Of a stretch of 23,777 nt of DNA, positions 16,472 through 23,742 are shown piece by piece. The position numbers were made by a program, and so were the translations under genes. This DNA comes from an uncultured Anaerotruncus sp. (GTDB lineage Bacteria; Bacillota; Clostridia; Oscillospirales; Ruminococcaceae), in contig CAJUJI010000024.1 of the NCBI GenBank assembly GCA_910586875.1, forward strand, positions 1 to 23,777. Reading direction: 5' to 3'. Under the pieces are notes generated by a model that worked only from the letters and a program-made list of their open reading frames with translations, was not told the DNA's origin and ran no database searches. How positions within the stretch are numbered: position 1 is the first letter of the stretch; every line of letters begins with the position of its first letter.

Positions 16472-16522
16472 ACAAGCGCAAGCCTTGAAAAACTCTGCTT
16501 TCAAGGCTTGCCGCTTGTTTTA
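16472..16522 (+). terminator. Strong rho-independent terminator after ileS
   Basis: A two-part stem pairs 16472-16478 with 16512-16518 and 16479-16490 with 16499-16510, with one bulged C at 16511 and an 8-base loop. That is 19 base pairs, followed by TTTTA. It separates the ileS block from lspA and lies within the upstream region of lspA, so lspA needs its own promoter or readthrough. Confidence 0.85.
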
Positions 16523-16568
16523 TACACCATACTTTTTAGAACTGTATCGCTTTTATGGAGGGAACAGG

Positions 16569-17042
16569 ATGACAATTTTTATCATCGCTTTGGCGGCTGT
16601 ATTGGTTGGAGTGGACCAATGGCTCAAAATATGGGCGTTGGAGCATTTGGCAGGACAAGCTTCTGTTCCATTGGTTCCGCATCTGCTCCAGCTAACCTAT
16701 GTGGAAAATCGTGGGGCTGCCTTTGGCGTTTTTCAGGGTAAAGTAGAAATACTTTCCATACTGACCGGAGCAGTTTTAGTGGCAATCTTAATTGCTTTAC
16801 TGCTGGGAAAATTTCGGCACAACCTACTTTTAATAAGTGTTGGATTGATCCTTGCAGGCGGTTTTGGAAATTTAATCGATCGTTTGTTCCGTGGATTTGT
16901 AGTGGATTATCTGGACATCTCGCCATTATTCAGTTTTCCTGTTTTTAATTTTGCAGATTGCTGTGTTGTAATTGGTACATTTTTGATGTTGATTTATCTG
17001 CTGTTTTTGGAAGGTAAAGTAAAGGAGCCTACCAATGAATAA
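16569..17042 (+). CDS. lspA: Lipoprotein signal peptidase LspA
   Basis: LspA is the membrane aspartyl protease that removes signal peptides from diacylglyceryl-modified prolipoproteins. The 157-residue protein has four predicted membrane helices (about 2-20, 58-79, 85-104 and 126-146) and the signatures VENRGAAFG (45-53), GGFGNLIDR (98-106), FVVDYLD with Asp113, and FNFAD with Asp130. Asp113 and Asp130 are the likely catalytic pair. I start at 16569 because GGAGGG (16557-16562) lies six bases upstream; an open in-frame extension back to 16461 runs through the terminator. It overlaps rluD by eight bases. Confidence 0.96.
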   Translation: MTIFIIALAAVLVGVDQWLKIWALEHLAGQASVPLVPHLLQLTYVENRGAAFGVFQGKVEILSILTGAVLVAILIALLLGKFRHNLLLISVGLILAGGFGNLIDRLFRGFVVDYLDISPLFSFPVFNFADCCVVIGTFLMLIYLLFLEGKVKEPTNE

Positions 17043-17961
17043 GCAGATTTATCCTGTAGAGGTTGCTTCAGCGGGACAGCGAATTGATCGGTGGCTGGGA
17101 GAACAGCTAAAAGAAATGACCCGTTCCGCAATTCAAAAGCTGTGTGAAGACGGAAATGTGCTCATTGCACAAAAGCCAGTTTCTAAAAATTATAAGCTGC
17201 GGGCAGGGGAATGCGTGGAAGTTTTGATTCCCGATGCAAGGCCATTGGATGTGTTGCCACAAGCAATTCCAATTGAAATTGTTTATGAAGATGAGGACTT
17301 ATTGGTAGTTAACAAGCCAAAAGGGATGGTGGTGCATCCTGCTCCCGGCAATTATGAAGGAACTTTGGTAAATGCGCTGCTCTATCATTGTCAGGGGAGG
17401 TTATCCAGCATCAATGGGGTGATTCGCCCAGGGATTGTACACCGGATTGATAAAGATACCAGTGGATTACTGATGGTTGCAAAGAACGATTTTGCACATC
17501 AGGCACTAGCAGAGCAGATTAAGGAACATCACTTTACACGTATCTATCAAGGAATTGTCTACGGAGGTTTCCAGGAGCAAGAGGGGATTGTTGATGCGCC
17601 AATTGGCAGAAACCCCGATGACCGCAAAAAAATGTGTGTAACGCAGAAAAACTCCCGTCAAGCAATTACACTTTACAGCGTTTTAGAGCGTTTTCGTGGT
17701 TTTACGAACATGAAATTTCAGCTAAAAACCGGACGTACCCACCAAATCCGTGTACATATGGCTTATCGAGGCCATCCATTGGCAGGGGATGCTGTCTATG
17801 GACCGAAACGAGTGATCACCGAGCTGCATGGACAATGTTTACATGCACAAACTATCGGGTTTCAGCATCCACGGGATGGACGTTATCTGGAATTCAGCAG
17901 TGACCCGCCAGAGGTTTATCAGCTTTTTTTAAAGAGGTTGCGTAAGGGAGAATCACTATGA
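17035..17961 (+). CDS. rluD: RluD-type 23S rRNA pseudouridine synthase
   Basis: This 308-residue protein belongs to the RluA/RluD family that isomerises uridine to pseudouridine in 23S rRNA. An N-terminal S4 domain (about 14-75) precedes the catalytic domain. The catalytic Asp139 lies in VHRIDKDTSGLL. The motif GRTHQIRVHM and the GDAVYG segment also fit. An AAAGGAG site upstream supports the ATG, which overlaps the end of lspA. The lspA-rluD pairing is common in Firmicutes (ylyB in Bacillus). The exact target uridines cannot be derived from sequence. Confidence 0.93.
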   Translation: MNKQIYPVEVASAGQRIDRWLGEQLKEMTRSAIQKLCEDGNVLIAQKPVSKNYKLRAGECVEVLIPDARPLDVLPQAIPIEIVYEDEDLLVVNKPKGMVVHPAPGNYEGTLVNALLYHCQGRLSSINGVIRPGIVHRIDKDTSGLLMVAKNDFAHQALAEQIKEHHFTRIYQGIVYGGFQEQEGIVDAPIGRNPDDRKKMCVTQKNSRQAITLYSVLERFRGFTNMKFQLKTGRTHQIRVHMAYRGHPLAGDAVYGPKRVITELHGQCLHAQTIGFQHPRDGRYLEFSSDPPEVYQLFLKRLRKGESL

Positions 17962-18761
17962 GTTTTAAAGATTATTTAATTGTCAGTGATATCGATGGAA
18001 CTTTATTGAATGCACCGAACCCTATTCCACTGCGCAATCTGCAAGCGTTGCGTGAGTTTACCAACCACGGAGGGCGATTCGCGCTAGCAACCGGACGCTC
18101 GGTTGACAGCGCAGGGCAGTACGTTTGCCAGCTGCCAGTTAATGCGCCATGTATCTTATTTAATGGAGCGGGAATTTACGATTATACCAAACAGCGCTTG
18201 CTGGTAGCACAGTATTTGCCAGATCACTTTCGAGAATATGTTCGGGTGATTCTGGAGCGTTTTCCCTCGATTGGGGCGCAACTGCATGATCCAGAAACCA
18301 TGTACATTGTTTCCGATCCTTACTATGTGAAAAAATATCTGGTGGTTGAAAATATCGAATTTGTGCAGATGGAATTGGAGGCATTGTCGCAGAAATTTTT
18401 AAAGCTCGTGTTGGTGATGGACCCGGAGATGGTAGAAGATGTGGACAAATTCGTACATATGCAGCATTGGGAGGATGTATCCTTCTGCCGCTCAGGACCC
18501 TATTATGTGGAAATGCTTCCATTAGGTACCAACAAAGGCACTGCTTTACGCCAGCTTGCGCAGCTATTGAATCATCCGATCTCTCAGGTGGTTGCTATTG
18601 GGGATTTTTATAATGATCTGCAAATGCTGCAAGCAGCAGGAATTTCTGCTACTGTGGCAGAGGCGCCGGAAGATATCAAGCAGCTTTGCAATGTGGTCAC
18701 TGGCAGTTTTGAAAATGGTGCATTGGCGGATTTAATTACGTATCTTAAACAGCGCGGCTGA
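17958..18761 (+). CDS. Cof-type HAD-IIB phosphatase
   Basis: This 267-residue protein is a haloacid dehalogenase superfamily hydrolase of the Cof subfamily, which usually acts on sugar phosphates, nucleotides or PLP. Motif I is DIDGTLL with nucleophile Asp11 and acid/base Asp13. Motif II is ATGRS. Motif III is Lys193 in GTNKGTAL. Motif IV is IGDFYND with Asp216 and Asp220. The C2B cap lies between motifs II and III. The ATG overlaps the rluD stop as ATGA, so it is translationally coupled. No signal peptide. The substrate is not deducible. Confidence 0.93.
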   Translation: MSFKDYLIVSDIDGTLLNAPNPIPLRNLQALREFTNHGGRFALATGRSVDSAGQYVCQLPVNAPCILFNGAGIYDYTKQRLLVAQYLPDHFREYVRVILERFPSIGAQLHDPETMYIVSDPYYVKKYLVVENIEFVQMELEALSQKFLKLVLVMDPEMVEDVDKFVHMQHWEDVSFCRSGPYYVEMLPLGTNKGTALRQLAQLLNHPISQVVAIGDFYNDLQMLQAAGISATVAEAPEDIKQLCNVVTGSFENGALADLITYLKQRG

Positions 18762-18766
18762 CATAA

Positions 18767-18794
18767 TATACAGACGTTTTTGCATAGATATAAT
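18767..18794 (+). promoter_or_regulatory. Promoter upstream of a possible small RNA
   Basis: A consensus TATAAT (18789-18794) lies 16 bases after TATACA (18767-18772, 4 of 6 to TTGACA). The predicted start at about 18801 is exactly the first base of a 9-bp hairpin. It lies six bases after the HAD gene ends and far upstream of cwlD. Confidence 0.5.
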
Positions 18795-18800
18795 CGAAAT

Positions 18801-18880
18801 ACTTCAAAAGGAAAACAGTAGTTTTTGAAGTCTGCGGTCATTGCGCCGCAGAGAGCCCCTTTTTTGGGCGGCTTTTGTTT
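18801..18880 (+). ncRNA. Candidate 80-nt small RNA with three hairpins
   Basis: Three stem-loops follow one another. Hairpin 1 pairs 18801-18809 with 18823-18831 (9 bp, perfect). Hairpin 2 pairs 18831-18837 with 18846-18852 (7 bp, sharing base 18831, so one of the two stems loses a pair). Hairpin 3 pairs 18854-18859 with 18867-18873 (6 bp with one bulged C) and is followed by TTTTGTTT, a rho-independent terminator. A near-consensus promoter places +1 on the first stem base. I find no match to a known RNA class (6S, SRP, tmRNA or riboswitch). The third hairpin alone could simply be the terminator of the HAD gene. Confidence 0.4.
18854..18880 (+). terminator. Rho-independent terminator after the HAD gene
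   Basis: A six-pair stem with a single bulged C and a T-rich loop is followed by TTTTGTTT. It ends transcription from the lspA-rluD-HAD block and would be the 3' end of the candidate small RNA. Confidence 0.6.
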
Positions 18881-18950
18881 CACATTATATGGTCAACAGG
18901 CGTACGAATAGGCTACCATGCCTTGTTTTGACCGTGCGGAGGCGGTATAT

Positions 18951-19673
18951 GTGAAGTTAAAAACTCCAGCGCTGGTTATGGCTGCCTTTTTTGTAATCGC
19001 TGGCTGTTTTTCCATCTATTCTTATCAGGCAATTACAACGGGTGTTTCTTTAGAAACAGCAGGTATTGAGCTTCCTGTGATCATTTTAGATGCAGGCCAC
19101 GGCGGATTTGATGGGGGAGCTGTTGGTGCTGATGGAATTGTAGAAAAGGATATAAACCTGTCTATCGTTCAAAAGCTATATGATTTGTTTACCATCAACG
19201 GCTTTGAGGTGGTGATGACACGTGATGAAGATGAATCTTTGCACGACAAGAACTTAACCACCATCCGCAAGCAAAAAAATTCGGATATTCATAATCGTCT
19301 TGCGCTGGCCTCCGCCTATCCGAATTCTATATTGATCAGCATTCATCAAAATAAATTTTCCCAAGAAAAATATTGGGGTGCTCAGGTGTTCTATGGACCA
19401 AAGGATTCCGAGAGCGAAGTGTTTGGAAAAATTATGCAAAATCGGTTGGTGGGAATGCTTCAACCAGAAAATACCAGACAATATAAAAAATGTGGTGACA
19501 ATGTTTATTTAATCTACAACGCACCAATGCCTGCATTATTGGTGGAATGTGGCTTTCTTTCCAACCCGCAGGAGGCCCACAAACTGGTGACCGGCGAATA
19601 TCAGCGACAGATTGCGTTTGCTGTCTTTTCTGCAACGGCGGAATATCTGGGCCTCTTGCGCCAGGCAGAATAA
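18951..19673 (+). CDS. cwlD: N-acetylmuramoyl-L-alanine amidase, CwlD-like
   Basis: This 240-residue protein is a zinc Amidase_3 enzyme that cuts the bond between N-acetylmuramic acid and L-alanine. An N-terminal hydrophobic segment (about 6-22) acts as a membrane anchor or signal. The zinc ligands are His50 (DAGHGG), Glu65 (VEKD) and His132 (SIHQN). Catalytic Glu199 lies in LVECGFLSN. The length and single-domain layout without SH3 or binding repeats fit CwlD, which with PdaA makes muramic-delta-lactam in spore cortex; that role is inferred. The GTG at 18951 is chosen because GCGGAGG (18936-18942) is eight bases upstream; an in-frame ATG at 18918 would include the ribosome site in the coding region. 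It precedes radA by 31 bases. Confidence 0.8.
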   Translation: MKLKTPALVMAAFFVIAGCFSIYSYQAITTGVSLETAGIELPVIILDAGHGGFDGGAVGADGIVEKDINLSIVQKLYDLFTINGFEVVMTRDEDESLHDKNLTTIRKQKNSDIHNRLALASAYPNSILISIHQNKFSQEKYWGAQVFYGPKDSESEVFGKIMQNRLVGMLQPENTRQYKKCGDNVYLIYNAPMPALLVECGFLSNPQEAHKLVTGEYQRQIAFAVFSATAEYLGLLRQAE

Positions 19674-19704
19674 AGAATTCGGAGATAGAATAGAGGATGA
19701 AAAA

Positions 19705-21090
19705 ATGGCAGTTACAAAAAACAGAAGTGTTTATGTTTGCCGCAGTTGTGGTTATGAAACGGTAAAATGGTATGGGCGATGCCCGGATTGTGGGGAATGG
19801 AATTCATTGGAGGAAGAGATACGACAGCAAATTTCCTCCAAATCGCGGTCTGTTTCGGCAGCACCGGCAGCGACATCCCGCGCAATTTCGGTGCAGCGCT
19901 TGCAAGAAATTTCCTCTGATGACAGCGAACGCTACCAAACAGGGGTAGGGGAGTTGGATCGCGTGCTGGGTGGTGGTATTGTCGCCGGTTCGGTTACGCT
20001 GCTTTCCGGCGATCCTGGCATTGGCAAATCCACCTTGTTGCTCCAAATTTGCCAATATTTATGCGGCCGGTTAAAGACGCTCTATGTATCCGGAGAGGAA
20101 AGTGCCCGCCAGCTTAAGCTGCGCGCTAATCGCTTGGGGGTGGACAGCGAAAACCTTTATGTTGCTGCGACCACTGATATTGAGCATGTGATGGAAACGG
20201 TCCGACAGCTTTCCCCAGAGCTGCTTATGATCGACTCAATTCAGACGATGAATTTAACCTCTTTGAATTCGTCATCTGGAAGCGTCACCCAAATTCGGGA
20301 GTGCACCCAAATTTTAATTCACATTGCCAAAAATATGGAAATCCCGGTTTTTATCGTTGGACATGTGAACAAAGATGGGGCAATTGCCGGACCAAAGGTA
20401 TTAGAACATATGGTGGATGCGGTGCTGTATTTTGAAGGAGAACGCCACCAAAGCTATCGGATTTTGCGAGCTGTTAAAAACCGGTATGGTTCCACCAATG
20501 AAATTGGTGTATTTGAAATGGTGCACCAAGGGCTGCAAGAGGTAGAAAATCCTTCCATGATGATGTTATCTGGCCGCCCTACCCACGTATCTGGTACCTG
20601 TGTTGCCTGTGTAATGGAGGGTACACGCCCCATACTCGCCGAGGTGCAGGCGCTGGTTTCTAAAAGTGGCTTTGGCACGCCACGGCGCATGGCAACCGGC
20701 TTCGATTACAACAGAGCGGCTCTTTTAATTGCAGTTTTAGAAAAACGTGGTGGGTTTTTCTTTGGCAGTTTGGACACCTACATCAATGTTATTGGCGGTT
20801 TACGATTGGACGAGCCAGCTGCTGATCTGCCGGTTGCGCTTGCGTTGGTTTCCAATCTTCTGGACCAGAGTATTCCAGATGATATCGCTGCATTTGGAGA
20901 AATTGGACTAGCAGGGGAGATCCGCTCGGTGAGTAGCATTCAGCAACGGGTCCATGAATCCTATCGTCTAGGCTTCACCACCTGTATTGTTCCAAAGCAT
21001 AATCTGAAAATGATTGATACACGTGAAATGCCGAATTTGAATCTGATTGGGGTTGCAAATCTCTCACAGGCTATAGCGGTCATCCGATAG
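19705..21090 (+). CDS. radA: DNA repair protein RadA
   Basis: RadA is a RecA-like ATPase that promotes branch migration in recombination. The 461 residues carry an N-terminal C4 zinc finger (Cys12, Cys15, Cys26, Cys29), Walker A GDPGIGKST (102-110), Walker B LLMIDSIQT, the RadA-specific KNRYG (258-262), and a C-terminal Lon-like domain (GLRLDEPAADLPVALAL). All expected parts are intact. I start at the ATG at 19705, with a GAGG stretch eight bases upstream; an in-frame upstream extension to 19612 overlaps cwlD and is not supported by a better ribosome site. Its last 27 bases overlap a convergent minus-strand gene, and no terminator is seen. Confidence 0.95.
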   Translation: MAVTKNRSVYVCRSCGYETVKWYGRCPDCGEWNSLEEEIRQQISSKSRSVSAAPAATSRAISVQRLQEISSDDSERYQTGVGELDRVLGGGIVAGSVTLLSGDPGIGKSTLLLQICQYLCGRLKTLYVSGEESARQLKLRANRLGVDSENLYVAATTDIEHVMETVRQLSPELLMIDSIQTMNLTSLNSSSGSVTQIRECTQILIHIAKNMEIPVFIVGHVNKDGAIAGPKVLEHMVDAVLYFEGERHQSYRILRAVKNRYGSTNEIGVFEMVHQGLQEVENPSMMMLSGRPTHVSGTCVACVMEGTRPILAEVQALVSKSGFGTPRRMATGFDYNRAALLIAVLEKRGGFFFGSLDTYINVIGGLRLDEPAADLPVALALVSNLLDQSIPDDIAAFGEIGLAGEIRSVSSIQQRVHESYRLGFTTCIVPKHNLKMIDTREMPNLNLIGVANLSQAIAVIR

Positions 21091-21294
21091 ATCTGCATAG
21101 GGGTCGGTGCTGGTGAAATAGCCGCAGCCATCCTGGAAACAGGTGATGCAGGTAATTTCGTCTAATGTACAATAGCCTTGCTGCTGATAATAACAATCCT
21201 TGTCACAAGGGATCAGATGTGCTTTTTGGTCCTTGTGTACCATTTGACTCACACTCCATTCGGTTACAGTATATCCATTCACAACGCAATTCAT
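21064..21294 (-). CDS. Small cysteine-rich protein (76 aa)
   Basis: Seven cysteines (3, 30, 34, 42, 49, 52 and 57) lie in 76 residues, with the segment CDKDCYYQQQGYCTLDEI resembling small Clostridial cysteine proteins sometimes mislabelled as hydroxymyristoyl-ACP dehydratases. Function is unknown; metal or Fe-S binding is plausible. The start is placed at 21294 because TCCTCC (21305-21310), read as GGAGGA on the minus strand, lies ten bases upstream; a longer open frame back to 21489 would cover the divergent adaptor gene. It is convergent with radA (27-base overlap) and divergent from the adaptor gene. There is no signal peptide. Confidence 0.65.
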   Translation of the reverse strand: MNCVVNGYTVTEWSVSQMVHKDQKAHLIPCDKDCYYQQQGYCTLDEITCITCFQDGCGYFTSTDPYADLSDDRYSL

Positions 21295-21304
21295 GCTGTA
21301 TAAA
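21278..21304 (+). promoter_or_regulatory. Weak candidate promoter for adaptor/permease operon
   Basis: TTCACA (21278-21283, 5 of 6) and TATAAA (21299-21304, 5 of 6) are only 15 bases apart, shorter than ideal. The predicted start near 21311 coincides with the left edge of the long hairpin at 21312-21358. Confidence 0.3.
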
Positions 21305-21311
21305 TCCTCCG

Positions 21312-21358
21312 GTTCTGTCAAAACTAACCTCATTGCCAAAGGTTCTTTTGACCAGAAC
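21312..21358. promoter_or_regulatory. Long three-part hairpin in the divergent leader
   Basis: Outer stems pair 21312-21316 with 21354-21358 and 21317-21323 with 21346-21352 around one bulged C (21353). An inner stem pairs 21326-21330 with 21340-21344. In total, 17 pairs fill most of the gap between two divergent genes. The ribosome sites of both genes flank it directly (21305-21310 minus, 21359-21363 plus). It could be a leader structure controlling translation on one or both strands, or a protein-binding site. Confidence 0.5.
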
Positions 21359-21370
21359 GGGGGATTTTTT

Positions 21371-22441
21371 GTGCTAAAAAAGATGATTGCTTTCGTATTT
21401 GCCGTTGGCTCTTTCGGATTGGTTGCAGCAGCTCCTACATGGACATTGCGTGCGATTCCTTCCGCGACCTGTATCACGCCTGCACGCATTTTATATGAAA
21501 AGCAGGTGAATGCAAATGGTACTGTTGAGGCACAGGAAACCAGGGAACTCTATCTGGAAACGCCAGTAATCGCTGACTCTGTATTGGTTTCGGTTGGAGA
21601 TTTTGTGCGTAAAGGTCAACCACTTGCAAGGATAAATACGGCTTTAACCAGACAGGTGTTGGAGCAAAGTATCCCTACAGCGGCCTTTTTTCAAGAGCTT
21701 TCACAAAATGCGGAGCTCTCGGATTTAATGGAGCTTTACACCGCTTTGCAGGGTTCCACGTTAGAAGTAGATACCGATTCTTTTCAAAATCTGATACAGC
21801 AGCTCTATGGCTTTTCGGAAGAGCAGCCAGCTTCCAATTCTTATCTGTACATTCCAGAGGTACTTACTGCACCAATTGATGGGATCGTTGCTGATGTGGG
21901 AATTAAAAGCAATATGCTGACTCGTTCTGCAAAGCCGCTGGTGACCATTTCGGATCAATCTAGTTTTGTTGCAATGGTCACGGTTGGGGAATCGTATGCT
22001 TCAGATATTCGTGTGGGCGACCTTGCACAAATTTCTGGTACCGGCCTAAAACGGGAATATCAAGGGCATGTCAGCAAAATTTATCCGGTTGCACACAAAG
22101 CAGCAAATGGGCTATCGCAAGAAACGGTTGTGGACTTAGAAATTGCCATTGATGATCCTGATGAACAACTGAAATCGGGTTTTACCATCCGTGCAGCCAT
22201 TACAACAGGGCAGAGCAGGGAAATGATGACCATTCCTTACGAGGCAATTCAACAGGACGAGAATAATATAGAATATGTTTATTTGGCACAGGGTTCGGTT
22301 CCTGTTCGGAGAAATATCAAAACAGGGTTGGAGCTATTGGAAGGAGTCGAGATTTTGGAGGGCTTACAGGAAGATGATCTGTTGCTCGCAAATGCGGAAA
22401 TTGCAGAAGCTGCAAACCGTGTGCAGTTAAAAAGAGGGTGA
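21371..22441 (+). CDS. HlyD/RND-type adaptor subunit of an ABC efflux system
   Basis: This 356-residue protein resembles periplasmic adaptor (membrane fusion) proteins that pair with MacB-like permeases. A hydrophobic N-terminal segment (about 5-21) is a signal or anchor. A split lipoyl motif follows: first half ADSVLVSVGDFVRKGQPLARIN (near residues 71-90) and second half LTAPIDGIVADVGIKSN. A short helical stretch sits between them, then the beta-barrel and membrane-proximal domains. The GTG at 21371 is chosen because GGGGG (21359-21363) lies seven bases upstream; a further in-frame ATG is at 21383. Its stop nearly abuts the permease start. In a Gram-positive cell such adaptors act on the outer face of the membrane. 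The substrate is unknown. Confidence 0.85.
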   Translation: MLKKMIAFVFAVGSFGLVAAAPTWTLRAIPSATCITPARILYEKQVNANGTVEAQETRELYLETPVIADSVLVSVGDFVRKGQPLARINTALTRQVLEQSIPTAAFFQELSQNAELSDLMELYTALQGSTLEVDTDSFQNLIQQLYGFSEEQPASNSYLYIPEVLTAPIDGIVADVGIKSNMLTRSAKPLVTISDQSSFVAMVTVGESYASDIRVGDLAQISGTGLKREYQGHVSKIYPVAHKAANGLSQETVVDLEIAIDDPDEQLKSGFTIRAAITTGQSREMMTIPYEAIQQDENNIEYVYLAQGSVPVRRNIKTGLELLEGVEILEGLQEDDLLLANAEIAEAANRVQLKRG

Positions 22442-22446
22442 ACAAA

Positions 22447-23637
22447 ATGGCTTGGGACGGCCTTATCTGTAGTTTACACAATTTGGGGCGCAAAAAATTC
22501 CGCAGTGTTTTGACCATTATTGGAATTGCAATTGGGGTAGCGTCTGTGGTGTTGATTGGTTCTATCGGAAGGATTGGTAAGGACGCGATTCAGGAGGAAT
22601 TGGGCTCACTAGGACTGGGGAGTATTTCTATCAGCGCAGATCAACGCTTTACAGATCTGAAAATGGATGAACAGGATTTGCAGCTCCTGCGAAATATGCC
22701 TTCGGTTAAACAGGCTGTCCCAATTGTGATGAATTATGGGACCTCTCGGATGCGTGGCTTAATTGCAAACAGCATACTTTGGGGAATCGAAAAGGGAGAT
22801 TCTTCGATTATTTCTTTAACCCCACAACATGGACGGATGCTCAATCAACAGGATCTTACTACCTCAGCGGATGTTTGTGTCATCGATAGCAACACTGCGA
22901 AACTATTTTATAAACGGGAAAATATTGTAGGGAAACGCTTAGAAGCGCTGATTGGCGGCAGCTATGTAGAGCTGGAGATTGTTGGAGTGGTTGCTTCTGG
23001 AGGCAGTATTTTACAAAATATGGTAGGTGATGTTATTCCAGCCTTTGTCTATCTGCCATACACTACCTTGCAGCGCTATCAAGGAGCTTCCTATTTTGAA
23101 CAAATCGCGATTACACTACGAGAGAATGTCTCTATAGAGGCTACCATTCAGCAGATCGAAAATTCTATCAATCGACAACATAATTTGTCACGTGGCTTTA
23201 AAGCGGATAACATTGCCAAACAAAAGGATGTTTTAGACCGGACATTACAAATTATTACCTGGGTGCTGTCAGCTATTGCGGCAATTTCTTTGGTGGTGGC
23301 TGGTCTAGGAATTATGACCGTAATGATTGTATCTGTGAACGAACGTACACGGGAAATCGGCATCAAAAAATCGATTGGTGCAACAAAAAGCACTATTTTA
23401 GTAGAATTTCTCATTGAAGCACTTGCAATTTCTTTAATTGGCAGTATCATCGGAATTGCTTTTGGATTGCTCGGAATATGGGGCGGCTGCGTTTTAATGG
23501 ATTGGCCATTTCAGCTAGATTTAAATATGATTGGAATAGGTTTTATTGTTTCAGTTAGCACAGGAATTATTTTTGGTGTATATCCAGCGTTGGTCGCTGC
23601 AAAACTGCGCCCAGTTGATGCATTGCGGATAGAATAA
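22447..23637 (+). CDS. MacB-type ABC transporter permease
   Basis: This 396-residue protein has the MacB/FtsX topology: one N-terminal helix (about 20-42), a large extracytoplasmic MacB_PCD domain (about 45-260), then three C-terminal helices (about 268-296, 318-345 and 358-385). The cytoplasmic loop after helix 2 carries ERTREIGIKKSIGATKSTI, the usual ATPase-coupling region. I start at the ATG at 22447, eight bases after GAGGG (22434-22438); an in-frame GTG at 22438 sits inside that site. No ABC ATPase gene lies next to it: the adaptor is upstream and a terminator immediately downstream. It must use a partner ATPase from elsewhere, or work as part of a different arrangement. Confidence 0.92.
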   Translation: MAWDGLICSLHNLGRKKFRSVLTIIGIAIGVASVVLIGSIGRIGKDAIQEELGSLGLGSISISADQRFTDLKMDEQDLQLLRNMPSVKQAVPIVMNYGTSRMRGLIANSILWGIEKGDSSIISLTPQHGRMLNQQDLTTSADVCVIDSNTAKLFYKRENIVGKRLEALIGGSYVELEIVGVVASGGSILQNMVGDVIPAFVYLPYTTLQRYQGASYFEQIAITLRENVSIEATIQQIENSINRQHNLSRGFKADNIAKQKDVLDRTLQIITWVLSAIAAISLVVAGLGIMTVMIVSVNERTREIGIKKSIGATKSTILVEFLIEALAISLIGSIIGIAFGLLGIWGGCVLMDWPFQLDLNMIGIGFIVSVSTGIIFGVYPALVAAKLRPVDALRIE

Positions 23638-23640
23638 AAC

Positions 23641-23684
23641 AAAATCCCTTGTCAAGACATTTGGGAGATCTGACAAGGGATTTT
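23641..23684 (+). terminator. Strong terminator after the ABC permease
   Basis: A perfect 14-bp stem (23641-23654 with 23671-23684) closes a 16-base loop. Its 3' arm ends in TTTT, and the 5' arm starts with AAAA, so it could work in both directions. It lies three bases after the permease stop and ends the two-gene operon. Confidence 0.85.
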
Positions 23685-23712
23685 GATGGATAGGAAGGAT
23701 TTCGCTTCCCTC

Positions 23713-23742
23713 AATTTCGCTAAATTATCATTTAGCGAAATT
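23713..23742. terminator. Second perfect hairpin, probable minus-strand terminator
   Basis: A perfect 13-bp stem (23713-23725 with 23730-23742) has a 4-base loop. The right arm overlaps the stop codon of a possible minus-strand gene entering from beyond the window. No clean T-run follows on either strand, so it may act as an mRNA-end protector rather than a classical terminator. Confidence 0.55.

Noticed and set aside
16461..16568. 36-residue N-terminal extension of LspA
   Set aside because: It runs through the ileS terminator hairpin and before the GGAGGG site; LspA family proteins start at the hydrophobic helix.
19698..19770. Short out-of-frame ATG frame at the radA start
   Set aside because: Only about 20 codons, overlapping radA, with no sign of being a regulatory leader peptide.
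21295..21489. 65-residue N-terminal extension of the Cys-rich minus-strand protein
   Set aside because: It would overlap the start of the adaptor gene and its signal segment; the GGAGGA site selects the start at 21294.
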